Below, one piece after another: positions 29,501 to 43,921 of a DNA stretch of 64,000 nucleotides (positions are counted from its first letter, which is position 1; each line of letters begins with the position of its first letter). This DNA comes from Megachile rotundata (lineage: Eukaryota; Arthropoda; Insecta; Hymenoptera; Megachilidae): positions 1,054,001 through 1,118,000 of the forward strand of contig NW_027473340.1 in the NCBI RefSeq assembly GCF_050947335.1. Reading direction: 5' to 3'. The notes under the pieces are model-generated. The model was not told where the DNA came from. It ran no database searches and saw only the letters and a program-made list of their open reading frames with translations. Made by a program: the position numbers and the translations under genes.

Positions 29501-32500
29501 TCATACAATCGCAATCATACAATCACAATCATACAATCGCAATCATACAATTACAATCTCCCAAATACAATCTCCCAAATACAATCTCCCAAATACAATC
29601 TCCCAAATACAATCATACAATCACAATCATACAATCACAATCATACAATCACAATCATACAATCACAATCATACTATCACAATCATACAATCACAATCAT
29701 ACAAGCACAATCATACATTCAAAAACATGCAATCACAATCATACAATCACAATCATGCAATCACAATCATACAATCAGAATCATACTATCACAATCATAC
29801 AATCACAATCATACAATCACAATCATACAATCACACTCATACAATCACAATCATACAATCTCAATCATACAATCTCAATCATACAATCACAATCATACAA
29901 TCATAATCATACAATTACAATCATACATCACAATCATACAATCACAATCATACAATCGCAATCATACAATCACAATCACACAATCGCAATCATACAATTA
30001 CAATCTCCCAAATACAATCTCCCAAATACAATCTCCCAAATACAATCATACAATCACAATCATACAATCACAATCATACAATCACAATCATACAATCACA
30101 ATCATACAATCACAATCATACAATCACAATCATACAATCACAATCATGCAATCACAATCATACAATCAGAATCATACAATCACAATCATTCAATAACAAT
30201 CGTACAATCACAATCGCACAATCACAATCGCACAACCACAATCAGACAATCACACTCATACAATCACAACCATACAATCACAATCATACAATCACAATCA
30301 TACCATCACAATCATACTTTCACAATCATACAATCACAATCATACAATCACAATCATACAATCACAATCATACCATCACAGTCATACAATCACAATCATA
30401 CAATCACAATCATACTATCACAATCATACAATCACAATCATACAATCACAATCATACAATCACAATCATACAATCATAATCATACAATCACAATCATACA
30501 ATCACAATCATACAATCAATATCATACAATCACAATCATACAATCGCAAGCATACAATCACAATCATACAATCTCAATCATACAATCACAATCATACAAT
30601 CATAATCATACAAATAGAATCATACATCACAATCATACAATCACAATCATACAATCGCAATCATACAATCACAATCATACTTTCACAATCATACAATCAC
30701 AATCATACAATCACACTCATACAATCACAATCATACAATCACAATCATACAATCACAATCATACAATCGCAATCATACAATCACTATCATACAATCTCAA
30801 TCATACAATCACAATCATACAATCATAATCATACAATTACAATCATACATCACAATCATACAATCACAATCATACAATCGCAATCATACAATCACAATCA
30901 TACAATCACAATCATACAATCATAATCACACAATTACAATCATACATCACAATCATACAATCACAATCATACAATCGCAATCATACAATCACAATCATAC
31001 AATCGCAATCATACAATTGCAATCTCCCAAATACAATCTCCCAAATACAATCTCCCAAATACAATCATACAATCACAATCGTACAATCACAATCATACTT
31101 TCACAATCATACTATCACAATCATACAATCACAATCATACAATCACAGTCATACAATCACAATCATACAATCACAATCATACTATCACAATCATACAATC
31201 AGAATCATACAATCACAATCATACAATCACACTCATACAATCACAATCATACAATCACAATCAAAGAATCACAATCATACAATCACAATCATACAATCGC
31301 AAGCATACAATCACAATCATACAATCTCAATCATACAATCACAATCATACAATCATAATCATACAATTACAATCATACATCACAATCATACAATCACAAT
31401 CATACAATCGCAATCATACAATCACAATCATACAATCGCAATCATACAATTACAATCTCCCAAATACAATCTCCCAAATACAATCTCCCAAATACAATCT
31501 CCCAAATACAATCATACAATCACAATCAAAGAATCACAATCATACAATCACAATCATACAATCGCAATCATACAATCACAATCATACAATCGCAATCATA
31601 CAATTACAATCTGCCAAATACAATCTCCCACATACAATCATACAATCACAATCATACAATCACAATCATACAATCATAATCATACAATTACAATCATACA
31701 TCACAATCATACAATCACAATCATACAATCGCAATCATACAATCACAATCATACAATCGCAATCATACAATTACAATCTCCCAAATACAATCTCCCAAAT
31801 ACAATCATACAATCACAATCATACAATCACAATCATACAATCACAATCATACAATCACAATCATACTATCACAATCATACAATCACAATCATACAATCAC
31901 AATCATACAATCACAATCATACAAGCACAATCATACATTCAAAAACATGCAATCACAATCATACAATCACAATCATGCAATCACAATCATACAATCAGAA
32001 TCATACAATCACAATTATTCAATAACAATCGTACAATCACAATCGCACAATCACAATCGCACAACCACAATCAGACAATAACACTCATACAATCACAACC
32101 ATACAATCACAATCATACAATCACAATCATACCATCACAATCATACTTTCACAATCATACAATCACAATCCTACAATCACAATCATGCAATCACAATCAT
32201 ACAATCAGAATCATACAATCACAATCATTCAATAACAATCATACATTCAAAATCATGCAATCACAATCATACAATCACAATCATGCACTCACAATCATAC
32301 AATCAGAATCATACAATCACAATCATTCAATAACAATCGTACAATCACAATCGTATAATCACAATCGCACAACCACAATCAGACAATAACACTCATACAA
32401 TCACAATCATACAATCACAATCATACAATCACAATCATACAATCACAATCATACAATCGCAAACATACAATCACTATCATACAATCTCAATCATACAATC

Positions 32501-32728
32501 ACAATCATACAATCATAATCATACAATTACAATCATACATCACAATCATACAATCACAATCATACAATCGCAATCATACAATCACAATCATACAATCACA
32601 ATCATACAATCATAATCACACAATTACAATCATACATCACAATCATACAATCACAATCATACAATCACAATCATACAATCGCAATCATACAATCACAATC
32701 ATACAATCGCAATCATACAATTACAATC
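26543..32728 (+). repeat. 6,325-bp tandem duplication, copy 2 (6,186 bp after a 139-bp loss)
   Basis: The offset to copy 1 is 6,325 up to the A head at 31936, then 6,186 from the B head at 32244 onward. The difference of 139 bp equals nine 14-bp units plus one 13-bp unit, so the deletion kept the repeat phase. Two single-base differences from copy 1 are T23654/C29979 and G25773/A32098. The segment ends at the TCCC x3 run at 32729, after which it continues with ATACTTTCGC, the context seen at 11.3 kb, while copy 1 runs into copy 2. Confidence 0.93.
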
Positions 32729-35700
32729 TCCCAAATACAATCTCCCAAATACAATCTCCCAAATACAATCATACAATCACAATCATACAATCACAATCAT
32801 ACTTTCGCAATCATACTATCACAATCATACAATCACAATCATACAATCACAGTCATACAATCACAATCATACAATCACAATCATACTATCACAATCATAC
32901 AATCACAATCATACAATCACAATCATACCATCACAATCATACAATCACAATCATACAAAGGCAAGCATACAATCACAATCATACAATCTCAACCATACAA
33001 TCACAATCATACAATCACAATCATGCAATCACAATCATACAATCACAATCATACAATCACAATCATACAATCACAATCATAATATCACAATCATACAATC
33101 ACAATCATGCAATCACAATCATACAATCAGAATCATACAATCACAATCATTCAATAACAATCGTACAATCACAATCGCACAATCACAATCGCACAACCAC
33201 AATCAGACAATCACACTCATACAATCACAACCATACAATCACAATCATACAATCACAATCATACCATCACAACCATACTTTCACAATCATACAATCACAA
33301 TCATACAATCACAATCATACAATCACAATCATACAATCCCAGTCATACAATCACAATCATACAATCACAATCATACAATCACAATCATACAATCACAATC
33401 ATACCATCACAGTCATACAATCACAATCATACAATCACAATCATACTATCACAATCATACAATCACAATCATACAATCACAATCATACAATCACAATCAT
33501 ACAATCATAATCATACAATCACAATCATACAATCACAATCATACAATCAATATCATACAATCACAATCATACAATCGCAAGCATGCAATCACAATCATAC
33601 AATCTCAATCATACAATCACAATCATACAATCATAATCATACAAATAGAATCATACATCACAATCATACAATCACAATCATACAATCGCAATCATACAAT
33701 CACAATCATACTTTCACAATCATACAATCACAATCATACAATCACACTCATACAATCACAATCATACAATCACAATCATACAATCACAATCATACAATCG
33801 CAATCATACAATCACTATCATACAATCTCAATCATACAATCACAATCATACAATCATAATCATACAATTACAATCATACATCACAATCATACAATCACAA
33901 TCATACAATCGCAATCATACAATCACAATCATACAATCACAATCATACAATCATAATCACACAATTACAATCATACATCACAATCATACAATCACAATCA
34001 TACAATCGCAATCATACAATCACAATCATACAATCGCAATCATACAATTACAATCTCCCAAATACAATCTCCCAAATACAATCTCCCAAATACAATCATA
34101 CAATCACAATCGTACAATCACAATCATACTTTCACAATCATACTATCACAATCATACAATCACAATCATACAATCACAGTCATACAATCACAATCATACA
34201 ATCACAATCATACTATCACAATCATACAATCAGAATCATACAATCACAATCATACAATCACACTCATACAATCACAATCATACAATCACAATCAAAGAAT
34301 CACAATCATACAATCACAATCATACAATCGCAAGCATACAATCACAATCATACAATCTCAATCATACAATCACAATCATACAATCATAATCATACAATTA
34401 CAATCATACATCACAATCATACAATCACAATCATACAATCGCAATCATACAATCACAATCATACAATCGCAATCATACAATTACAATCTCCCAAATACAA
34501 TCTCCCAAATACAATCTCCCAAATACAATCATACAATCACAATCAAAGAATCACAATCATACAATCACAATCATACAATCGCAATCATACAATCACAATC
34601 ATACAATCGCAATCATACAATTACAATCTGCCAAATACAATCTCCCACATACAATCATACAATCACAATCATACAATCACAATCATACAATCATAATCAT
34701 ACAATTACAATCATACATCACAATCATACAATCACAATCATACAATCGCAATCATACAATCACAATCATACAATCGCAATCATACAATTACAATCTCCCA
34801 AATACAATCTCCCAAATACAATCATACAATCACAATCATACAATCACAATCATACAATCACAATCATACAATCACAATCATACTATCACAATCATACAAT
34901 CACAATCATACAATCACAACCATACAATCACAATCATACAATCACAATCATACCATCACAATCATACTTTCACAATCATACAATCACAATCATACAATCA
35001 CAATCATACAATCGCAATCATACAATCACTATCATACAATCTCAATCATACAATCACAATCATACAATCATAATCATACAATTACAATCATACATCACAA
35101 TCATACAATCACAATCATACAATCACAATCCTACAATCACAATCATGCAATCACAATCATACAATCAGAATCATACAATCACAATCATTCAATAACAATC
35201 ATACATTCAAAATCATGCAATCACAATCATACAATCACAATCATGCACTCACAATCATACAATCAGAATCATACAATCACAATCATTCAATAACAATCGT
35301 ACAATCACAATCGTATAATCACAATCGCACAACCACAATCAGACAATAACACTCATACAATCACAATCATACAATCACAATCATACAATCACAATCATAC
35401 AATCACAATCATACAATCACAATCATACAATCGCAAACATACAATCACTATCATACAATCTCAATCATACAATCACAATCATACAATCATAATCATACAA
35501 TTACAATCATACATCACAATCATACAATCACAATCATACAATCGCAATCATACAATCACAATCATACAATCACAATCATACAATCATAATCACACAATTA
35601 CAATCATACATCACAATCATACAATCACAATCATACAATCACAATCATACAATCGCAATCATACAATCACAATCATACAATCGCAATCATACAATTACAA

Positions 35701-37490
35701 TCTCCCAAATACAATCTCCCAAATACAATCTCCCAAATACAATCATACAATCACAATCATACAATCACAATCATACTTTCGCAATCATACTATCACAATC
35801 ATACAATCACAATCATACAATCACAGTCATACAATCACAATCATACAATCACAATCATACTATCACAATCATACAATCACAATCATACAATCACAATCAT
35901 ACCATCACAATCATACAATCACAATCATACAAAGGCAAGCATACAATCACAATCATACAATCTCAACCATACAATCACAATCATACAATCACAATCATGC
36001 AATCACAATCATACAATCACAATCATACAATCACAATCATACAATCACAATCATAATATCACAATCATACAATCACAATCATGCAATCACAATCATACAA
36101 TCAGAATCATACAATCACAATCATTCAATAACAATCGTACAATCACAATCGCACAATCACAATCGCACAACCACAATCAGACAATCACACTCATACAATC
36201 ACAACCATACAATCACAATCATACAATCACAATCATACCATCACAACCATACTTTCACAATCATACAATCACAATCATACAATCACAATCATACAATCAC
36301 AATCATACAATCCCAGTCATACAATCACAATCATACAATCACAATCATACAATCACAATCATACAATCACAATCATACCATCACAGTCATACAATCACAA
36401 TCATACAATCACAATCATACTATCACAATCATACAATCACAATCATACAATCACAATCATACAATCACAATCATACAATCATAATCATACAATCACAATC
36501 ATACAATCACAATCATACAATCAATATCATACAATCACAATCATACAATCGCAAGCATACAATCACAATCATACAATCTCAATCATACAATCACAATCAT
36601 ACAATCATAATCATACAAATAGAATCATACATCACAATCATACAATCACAATCATACAATCGCAATCATACAATCACAATCATACTTTAACAATCATACA
36701 ATCACAATCATACAATCACACTCATACAATCACAATCATACAATCACAATCATACAATCACAATCATACAATCGCAATCATACAATCACTATCATACAAT
36801 CTCAATCATACAATCACAATCATACAATCACAATCATACAATCATAATCATACAATTACAATCATACATCACAATCATACAATCACAATCATACAATCGC
36901 AATCATACAATCACAATCATACAATCACAATCATACAATCATAATCACACAATTACAATCATACATCACAATCATACAATCACAATCATACAATCGCAAT
37001 CATACAATCACAATCATACAATCGCAATCATACAATTACAATCTCATAAATACAATCTCCCAAATACAATCATACAATCACAATCATACAATCACAATCA
37101 TACTTTCACAATCATACTATCACAATCATACAATCACAATCATACAATCACAGTCATACAATCACAATCATACAATCACAATCATACTATCACAATCATA
37201 CAATCAGAATCATACAATCACAATCATACAATCACACTCATACAATCACAATCATACAATCACAATCATACAATCACAATCATACAATCACAATCAAAGA
37301 ATCACAATCATACAATCACAATCATACAATCGCAAGCATACAATCACAATCATACAATCTCAATCATACAATCACAATCATACAATCATAATCATACAAT
37401 TACAATCATACATCACAATCATACAATCACAATCATACAATCGCAATCATACAATCACAATCATACAATCGCAATCATACAATTACAATC
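30150..37490 (+). repeat. ~3.0-kb tandem HOR family (about 2.4 copies)
   Basis: AATATC marks at 30518, 33549 and 36523 are 3,031 and 2,974 bp apart. TCCC runs at 31025, 31458, 31612 and 31779 recur at 34056, 34489, 34629 and 34796. B heads at 32244 and 35204 are 2,960 apart. The rare ACAAAGGCAAGC unit (AAAG at 32957 and 35931) and the rare ATCCCAGTC unit (CCC at 33338 and 36312) are each 2,974 apart. The copies differ by two local deletions: 139 bp near 32.1 kb in one, and loss of the A head near 34.9 kb in the other. At 37044 one TCCC unit is altered to TCATAAATAC. Confidence 0.88.
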
Positions 37491-40400
37491 TCCCAAATAC
37501 AATCTCCCACATACAATCATACAATCACAATCATACAATCACAATCATACAATCATAATCATACAATTACAATCATACATCACAATCATACAATCACAAT
37601 CATACTATCACAATCATACAATCACAATCATACAATCACAGTCATACAATCACACTCATACAATCACAATCATACAATCACAATCATACAATCACAATCA
37701 TACAATCATAATCATACAAATAGAATCATACATCAGAATCATACAATCACAATCCTACAATCGCAATCATACAATCACAATCATACTTTCACAATCATAC
37801 AATCACAATCATACAATCACAATCATACAATCACACTCATACAATCACAATCATACAATCACAATCATACAATCACAATCATACAATCAAAACCATACAA
37901 TCACAATCATACAATCACAATCATACCATCACAATCATACTTTCACAATCATACAATCACAATCATACAATCACAATCATACAATCACAGTCATACAATC
38001 ACAATCATACAATCACAATCATACTATCACAATCATACAATCACAATCATACAATCACAATCATACAATCACAATCATACAATCATAATCATACAATCAC
38101 AATCATACAATCACAATCATACAATCAATATCATACAATCACAATCATACAATCGCAAGCATACACTCACAATCATACAATCTCAATCATACAATCACAA
38201 TCATACAATCATAATCATACAAATAGAATCATACATCACAATCATACAATCACAATCATACAATCACAATCATACAATCACAATCATACAATCACAATCA
38301 TACAATCACAATCATACAATTACAATCATAGATCACAATCATACAATCACAATCATACAATCGCAATCATACAATCACAATCATACAATCACAATCATAC
38401 AATCATAATCATACAATTACAATCATTCATCACAATCATACAATCACAATCATACAAACACAATCATGCAATCACAATCATACAATAAGAATCATACAAT
38501 CACAATCATTCAATAACAATCATACATTCAAAATCATGCAATCACAATCATACAATCACAATCATACAATCACAATCATACTATCACAATCGTACAATCA
38601 CAATCATACAATCACAATCATACAATCACAATCATACAATCACAATCATACAATCACAATCATACAATACAAATCATACAATCACAATCATACAATCACA
38701 ATCATACAATCAATATCATACAATCACAATCATACAATCGCAAGCATACAATCACAATCGTACAATCACAATCATACAATCACAATCATACAATCGCAAT
38801 CATACAATCACAATCATACAATCTCAATCATACAATCACAATCATAGAATCATAATCATACAATTACAATCATACATCACAATCATACAATCACAATCAT
38901 ACAATCGCAATCATACAATCACAATCATACAATCACAATCATACAATCATAATCATACAATTACAATCATACATCACAATCATACAATCACAATCATACA
39001 ATCACAATCATGCAATCACAATCATACAATCAGAATCATACAATCACAATCATTCAATAACAATCATACATTCAAAATCATGCAATCACAATCATACAAT
39101 CACAATCATGCAATCACAATCATACAATCAGAATCATACAATCACAATCATTCAATAACAATCGTACAATCCCAATCGTACAATCACAATCGCACAACCA
39201 CAATCAGACAATCACACTCATACAATCACAATCATACAATCACAATCATACAATCACAATCATACCATCACAATCATACTTTCACAATCATACAATCACA
39301 ATCATACAATCACAATCATACAATCACAGTCATACAATCACAATCATACAATCACAATCATACTATCACAATCATACAATCACAATCATACAATCACAAT
39401 CATACAATCACAATCATGCAATCACAATCATACAATCATATTCATACAATCACAATCATACAATCACAATCGTACATTCACAATCGTACAATCACAATCG
39501 CACAACCACAATCAGACAATCACACTCATACAATCACAATCATACAATCACAATCATACAATCACAATCATACAATCACAATCATACAATCACAATCATA
39601 CAATCACAATCATACAATCACAATCATACTATCACAATCGTACAATCACAATCGTACAATCACAATCGCACAACCACAATCAGACAATCACAATTATACA
39701 ATCACAATCATACAATCACAATCATACAATCACAATCATACAATCACAATCATACAATCACAATCATACAATCACAATCATACAATCACAATCATACAAT
39801 CACAATCATACAATCACAATCATACAATTACAATCATACATCACAATCATACAATCACAATCATACAATCGCAATCATACAATCACAATCATACAATCAC
39901 AATCATACAATCATAATCATACAATTACAATCATTCATCACAATCATACAATCACAATCATACAAACACAATCATGCAATCACAATCATACAATAAGAAT
40001 CATACAATCACAATCATTCAATAACAATCATACATTCAAAATCATGCAATCACAATCATACAATCACAATCATACAATCACAATCATACTATCACAATCG
40101 TACAATCACAATCATACAATCACAATCATACAATCACAATCATACAATCACAATCATACAATCACAATCATACTTTCACAATCATACAATCACAATCATA
40201 CAATCACAATCATACAATCACACTCATACAATCACAATCATACAATCTCAATCATACAATCTCAATCATACAATCACAATCATACAATCATAATCATACA
40301 ATTACAATCATACATCACAATCATACAATCACAATCATACAATCGCAATCATACAATCACAATCATACAACCGCAATCATACAATTACAATCTCCCTAAT

Positions 40401-43400
40401 ACAATCTCCCAAATACAATCTCCCAAATACAATCATACAATCACAATCATACAATCACAATCTTACATTCATACATCACAATCATACAATCACAATCATA
40501 CAATCGCAATCATACTATCACAATCATACAATCGCAATCATACAATTACAATCTCCCAAATACAATCTCCCAAATACAATCTCCCAAATACAATCATACA
40601 ATCACAATCATACAATCACAATCATACAATCACAATCATACAATCACAATCATACAATCACAATCATACAATCACAATCATACTATCACAATCATACAAT
40701 CACAATCATACAATCACAATCATACAATCACAATCATACAATCACAATCATACTATCACAATCATATAATCACAATCATACAATCACAATCATACAATCA
40801 CAATCATACAATCACAATCATACAATCACAATCATACAATCACAATCATACAATCACAATCATACAATCACAATCATACAATCACAATCATACAAGCACA
40901 ATCATACATTCAAAATCATGCAATCACAATCATACAATCACAATCATGCAATCACAATCATACAATCAGAATCATACAATCACAATCATTCAATAACAAT
41001 CGTACAATCACAATCGCACAATCACAATCGCACAACCACAATCAGACAATCACACTCATACAATCACAACCATACAATCACAATCATACAATCACAATCA
41101 TACAATCACAATCATACAATCCCAATCATACAATCACAATCATACAATCGCAATCATACAATTACAATCTCCCAAATACAATCTCCCAAATACAATCTCC
41201 CAAATACAATCATACAATCACAATCATACAATCACAATCATACAATCACAATCAGACAATCACAATCATACAATCACAATCATACTATCACAATCATACA
41301 ATCACAATCATACAATAACAATCATACAATCACAATCATACAATCACAATCATACAATTACAATCATACATCACAATCATACAATCACATTCATACAATC
41401 GCAATCATACAATCACAATCATACAATCACAATCATACAATCATAATCATACAATTACAATCATTCATCACAATCATACAATCACAATCATACAATCACA
41501 ATCATACAATCACAATCATACAATCACAATCATACAATCACAATCATACAATCACAATCATACAATCACAATCATACTATCACAATCATACAATCACAAT
41601 CATACAATCACAATCATACAATCACAATCATACAAGCACAATCATACATTCAAAAACATGCAATCACAATCATACAATCACAATCATGCAATCACAATCA
41701 TACAATCAGAATCATACAATCACAATTATTCAATAACAATCGTACAATCACAATCGCACAATCACAATCGCACAACCACAATCAGACAATAACACTCATA
41801 CAATCACAACCATACAATCACAATCATACAATCACAATCATACCATCACAATCATACTTTCACAATCATACAATCACAATCATACAATCACAATCATACA
41901 ATCGCAATCATACAATCACTATCATACAATCTCAATCATACAATCACAATCATACAATCATAATCATACAATTACAATCATACATCACAATCATACAATC
42001 ACAATCATACAATCACAATCCTACAATCACAATCATGCAATCACAATCATACAATCAGAATCATACAATCTCAATCATACAATCACAATCATACTTTCAC
42101 AATCATACAATCACAATCATACAATCACAATCATACAATCGCAATCATACAATCACTATCATACAATCTCAATCATACAATCACAATCATACAATCATAA
42201 TCATACAATCTCAATCATACAATCACAATCATACAATCATAATCATACAATTACAATCATACATCACAATCATACAATCACAATCATACAATCGCAATCA
42301 TACAATCACAATCATACCATCACAGTCATACAATCACAATCATACAATCACAATCATACTATCACAATCATACAATCACAATCATACAATCACAATCATA
42401 CAATCACAATCATACAATCATAATCATACAATCACAACCATACAATCACAATCATACAATCAATATCATACAATCACAATCATACAATCGCAAGCATACA
42501 ATCACAATCATACAATCTCAATCATACAATCACAATCATACAATCATAATCATACAAATAGAATCATACATCACAATCATACAATCACAATCATACAATC
42601 GCAATCATACAATCACAATCATACTTTCACAATCATACAATCACAATCATACAATCACACTCATACAATCACAATCATACAATCACAATCATACAATCAC
42701 AATCATACAATCGCAATCATACAATCACTATCATACAATCTCAATCATACAATCACAATCATACAATCATAATCATACAATTACAATCATACATCACAAT
42801 CATACAATCACAATCATACAATCGCAATCATACAATCACAATCATACAATCACAATCATACAATCATAATCACACAAATACAATCATACATCACAATCAT
42901 ACAATCACAATCATACAATCGCAATCATACAATCACAATCATACAATCGCAATCATACAATTACAATCTCCCAAATACAATCTCCCAAATACAATCATAC
43001 AATCACAATCATACAATCACAATCATACTTTCACAATCATACTATCACAATCATACAATCACAATCATACAATCACAGTCATACAATCACAATCATACAA
43101 TCACAATCATACTATCACAATCATACAATCAGAATCATACAATCACAATCATACAATCACACTCATACAATCACAATCATACAATCACAATCAAAGAATC
43201 ACAATCATACAATCACAATCATACAATCGCAAGCATACAATCACAATCATACAATCTCAATCATACAATCACAATCATACAATCATAATCATACAATTAC
43301 AATCATACATCACAATCATACAATCACAATCATACAATCGCAATCATACAATCACAATCATACAATCGCAATCATACAATTACAATCTCCCAAATACAAT

Positions 43401-43921
43401 CTCCCAAATACAATCTCCCATATACAATCTCCCAAATACAATCATACAATCACAATCAAAGAATCACAATCATACAATCACAATCATACAATCGCAATCA
43501 TACAATCACAATCATACAATCGCAATCATACAATTACAATCTGCCAAATACAATCTCCCACATACAATCATACAATCACAATCATACAATCACAATCATA
43601 CAATCACAATCATACAATCATAATCATACAATTACAATCATACATCACTATCATACAATCACAATCATACAATCGCAATCATACAATCACAATCATACAA
43701 TCGCAATCATACAATTACAATCTCCCGAATACAATCTCCCAAATACAATCTCCCAAATACAATCTCCCAAATACAATCTCCCAAATACAATCATACAATC
43801 ACAATCATACAATCACAATCATACAATCACAATCATACAATCACAATCATACTATCACAATCATACAATCACAATCATACAATCACAATCATACAATCAC
43901 AATCATACAAGCACAATCATA
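37491..43921 (+). repeat. Mosaic array segment rich in B-type heads
   Basis: Four B heads lie within 2.4 kb (38525, 39069, 40033, 40907), followed by A heads at 41647 and 43922. The part from 39069 to about 39.6 kb repeats the order at 280-810, 14221-14750, 47732 and 49576, including a CATATTCATAC unit and CGTACATTCAC. The part at about 40.2-40.75 kb, with TCCCTAATAC at 40393 and an 8-bp remnant ACATTCAT near 40.47 kb, matches 1.13-1.68 and 15.08-15.6 kb. About nine nearly perfect consensus units stand together at 40771-40893. A lone CATAGATCAC change occurs near 38.33 kb. No gene is present. Confidence 0.82.

Noticed and set aside
15708..32728. Assembly artefact producing the tandem duplications
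   Set aside because: It cannot be excluded from sequence alone, but the copies carry private differences (139-bp loss, T23654/C29979, G25773/A32098), which argues against simple duplication of the same reads.
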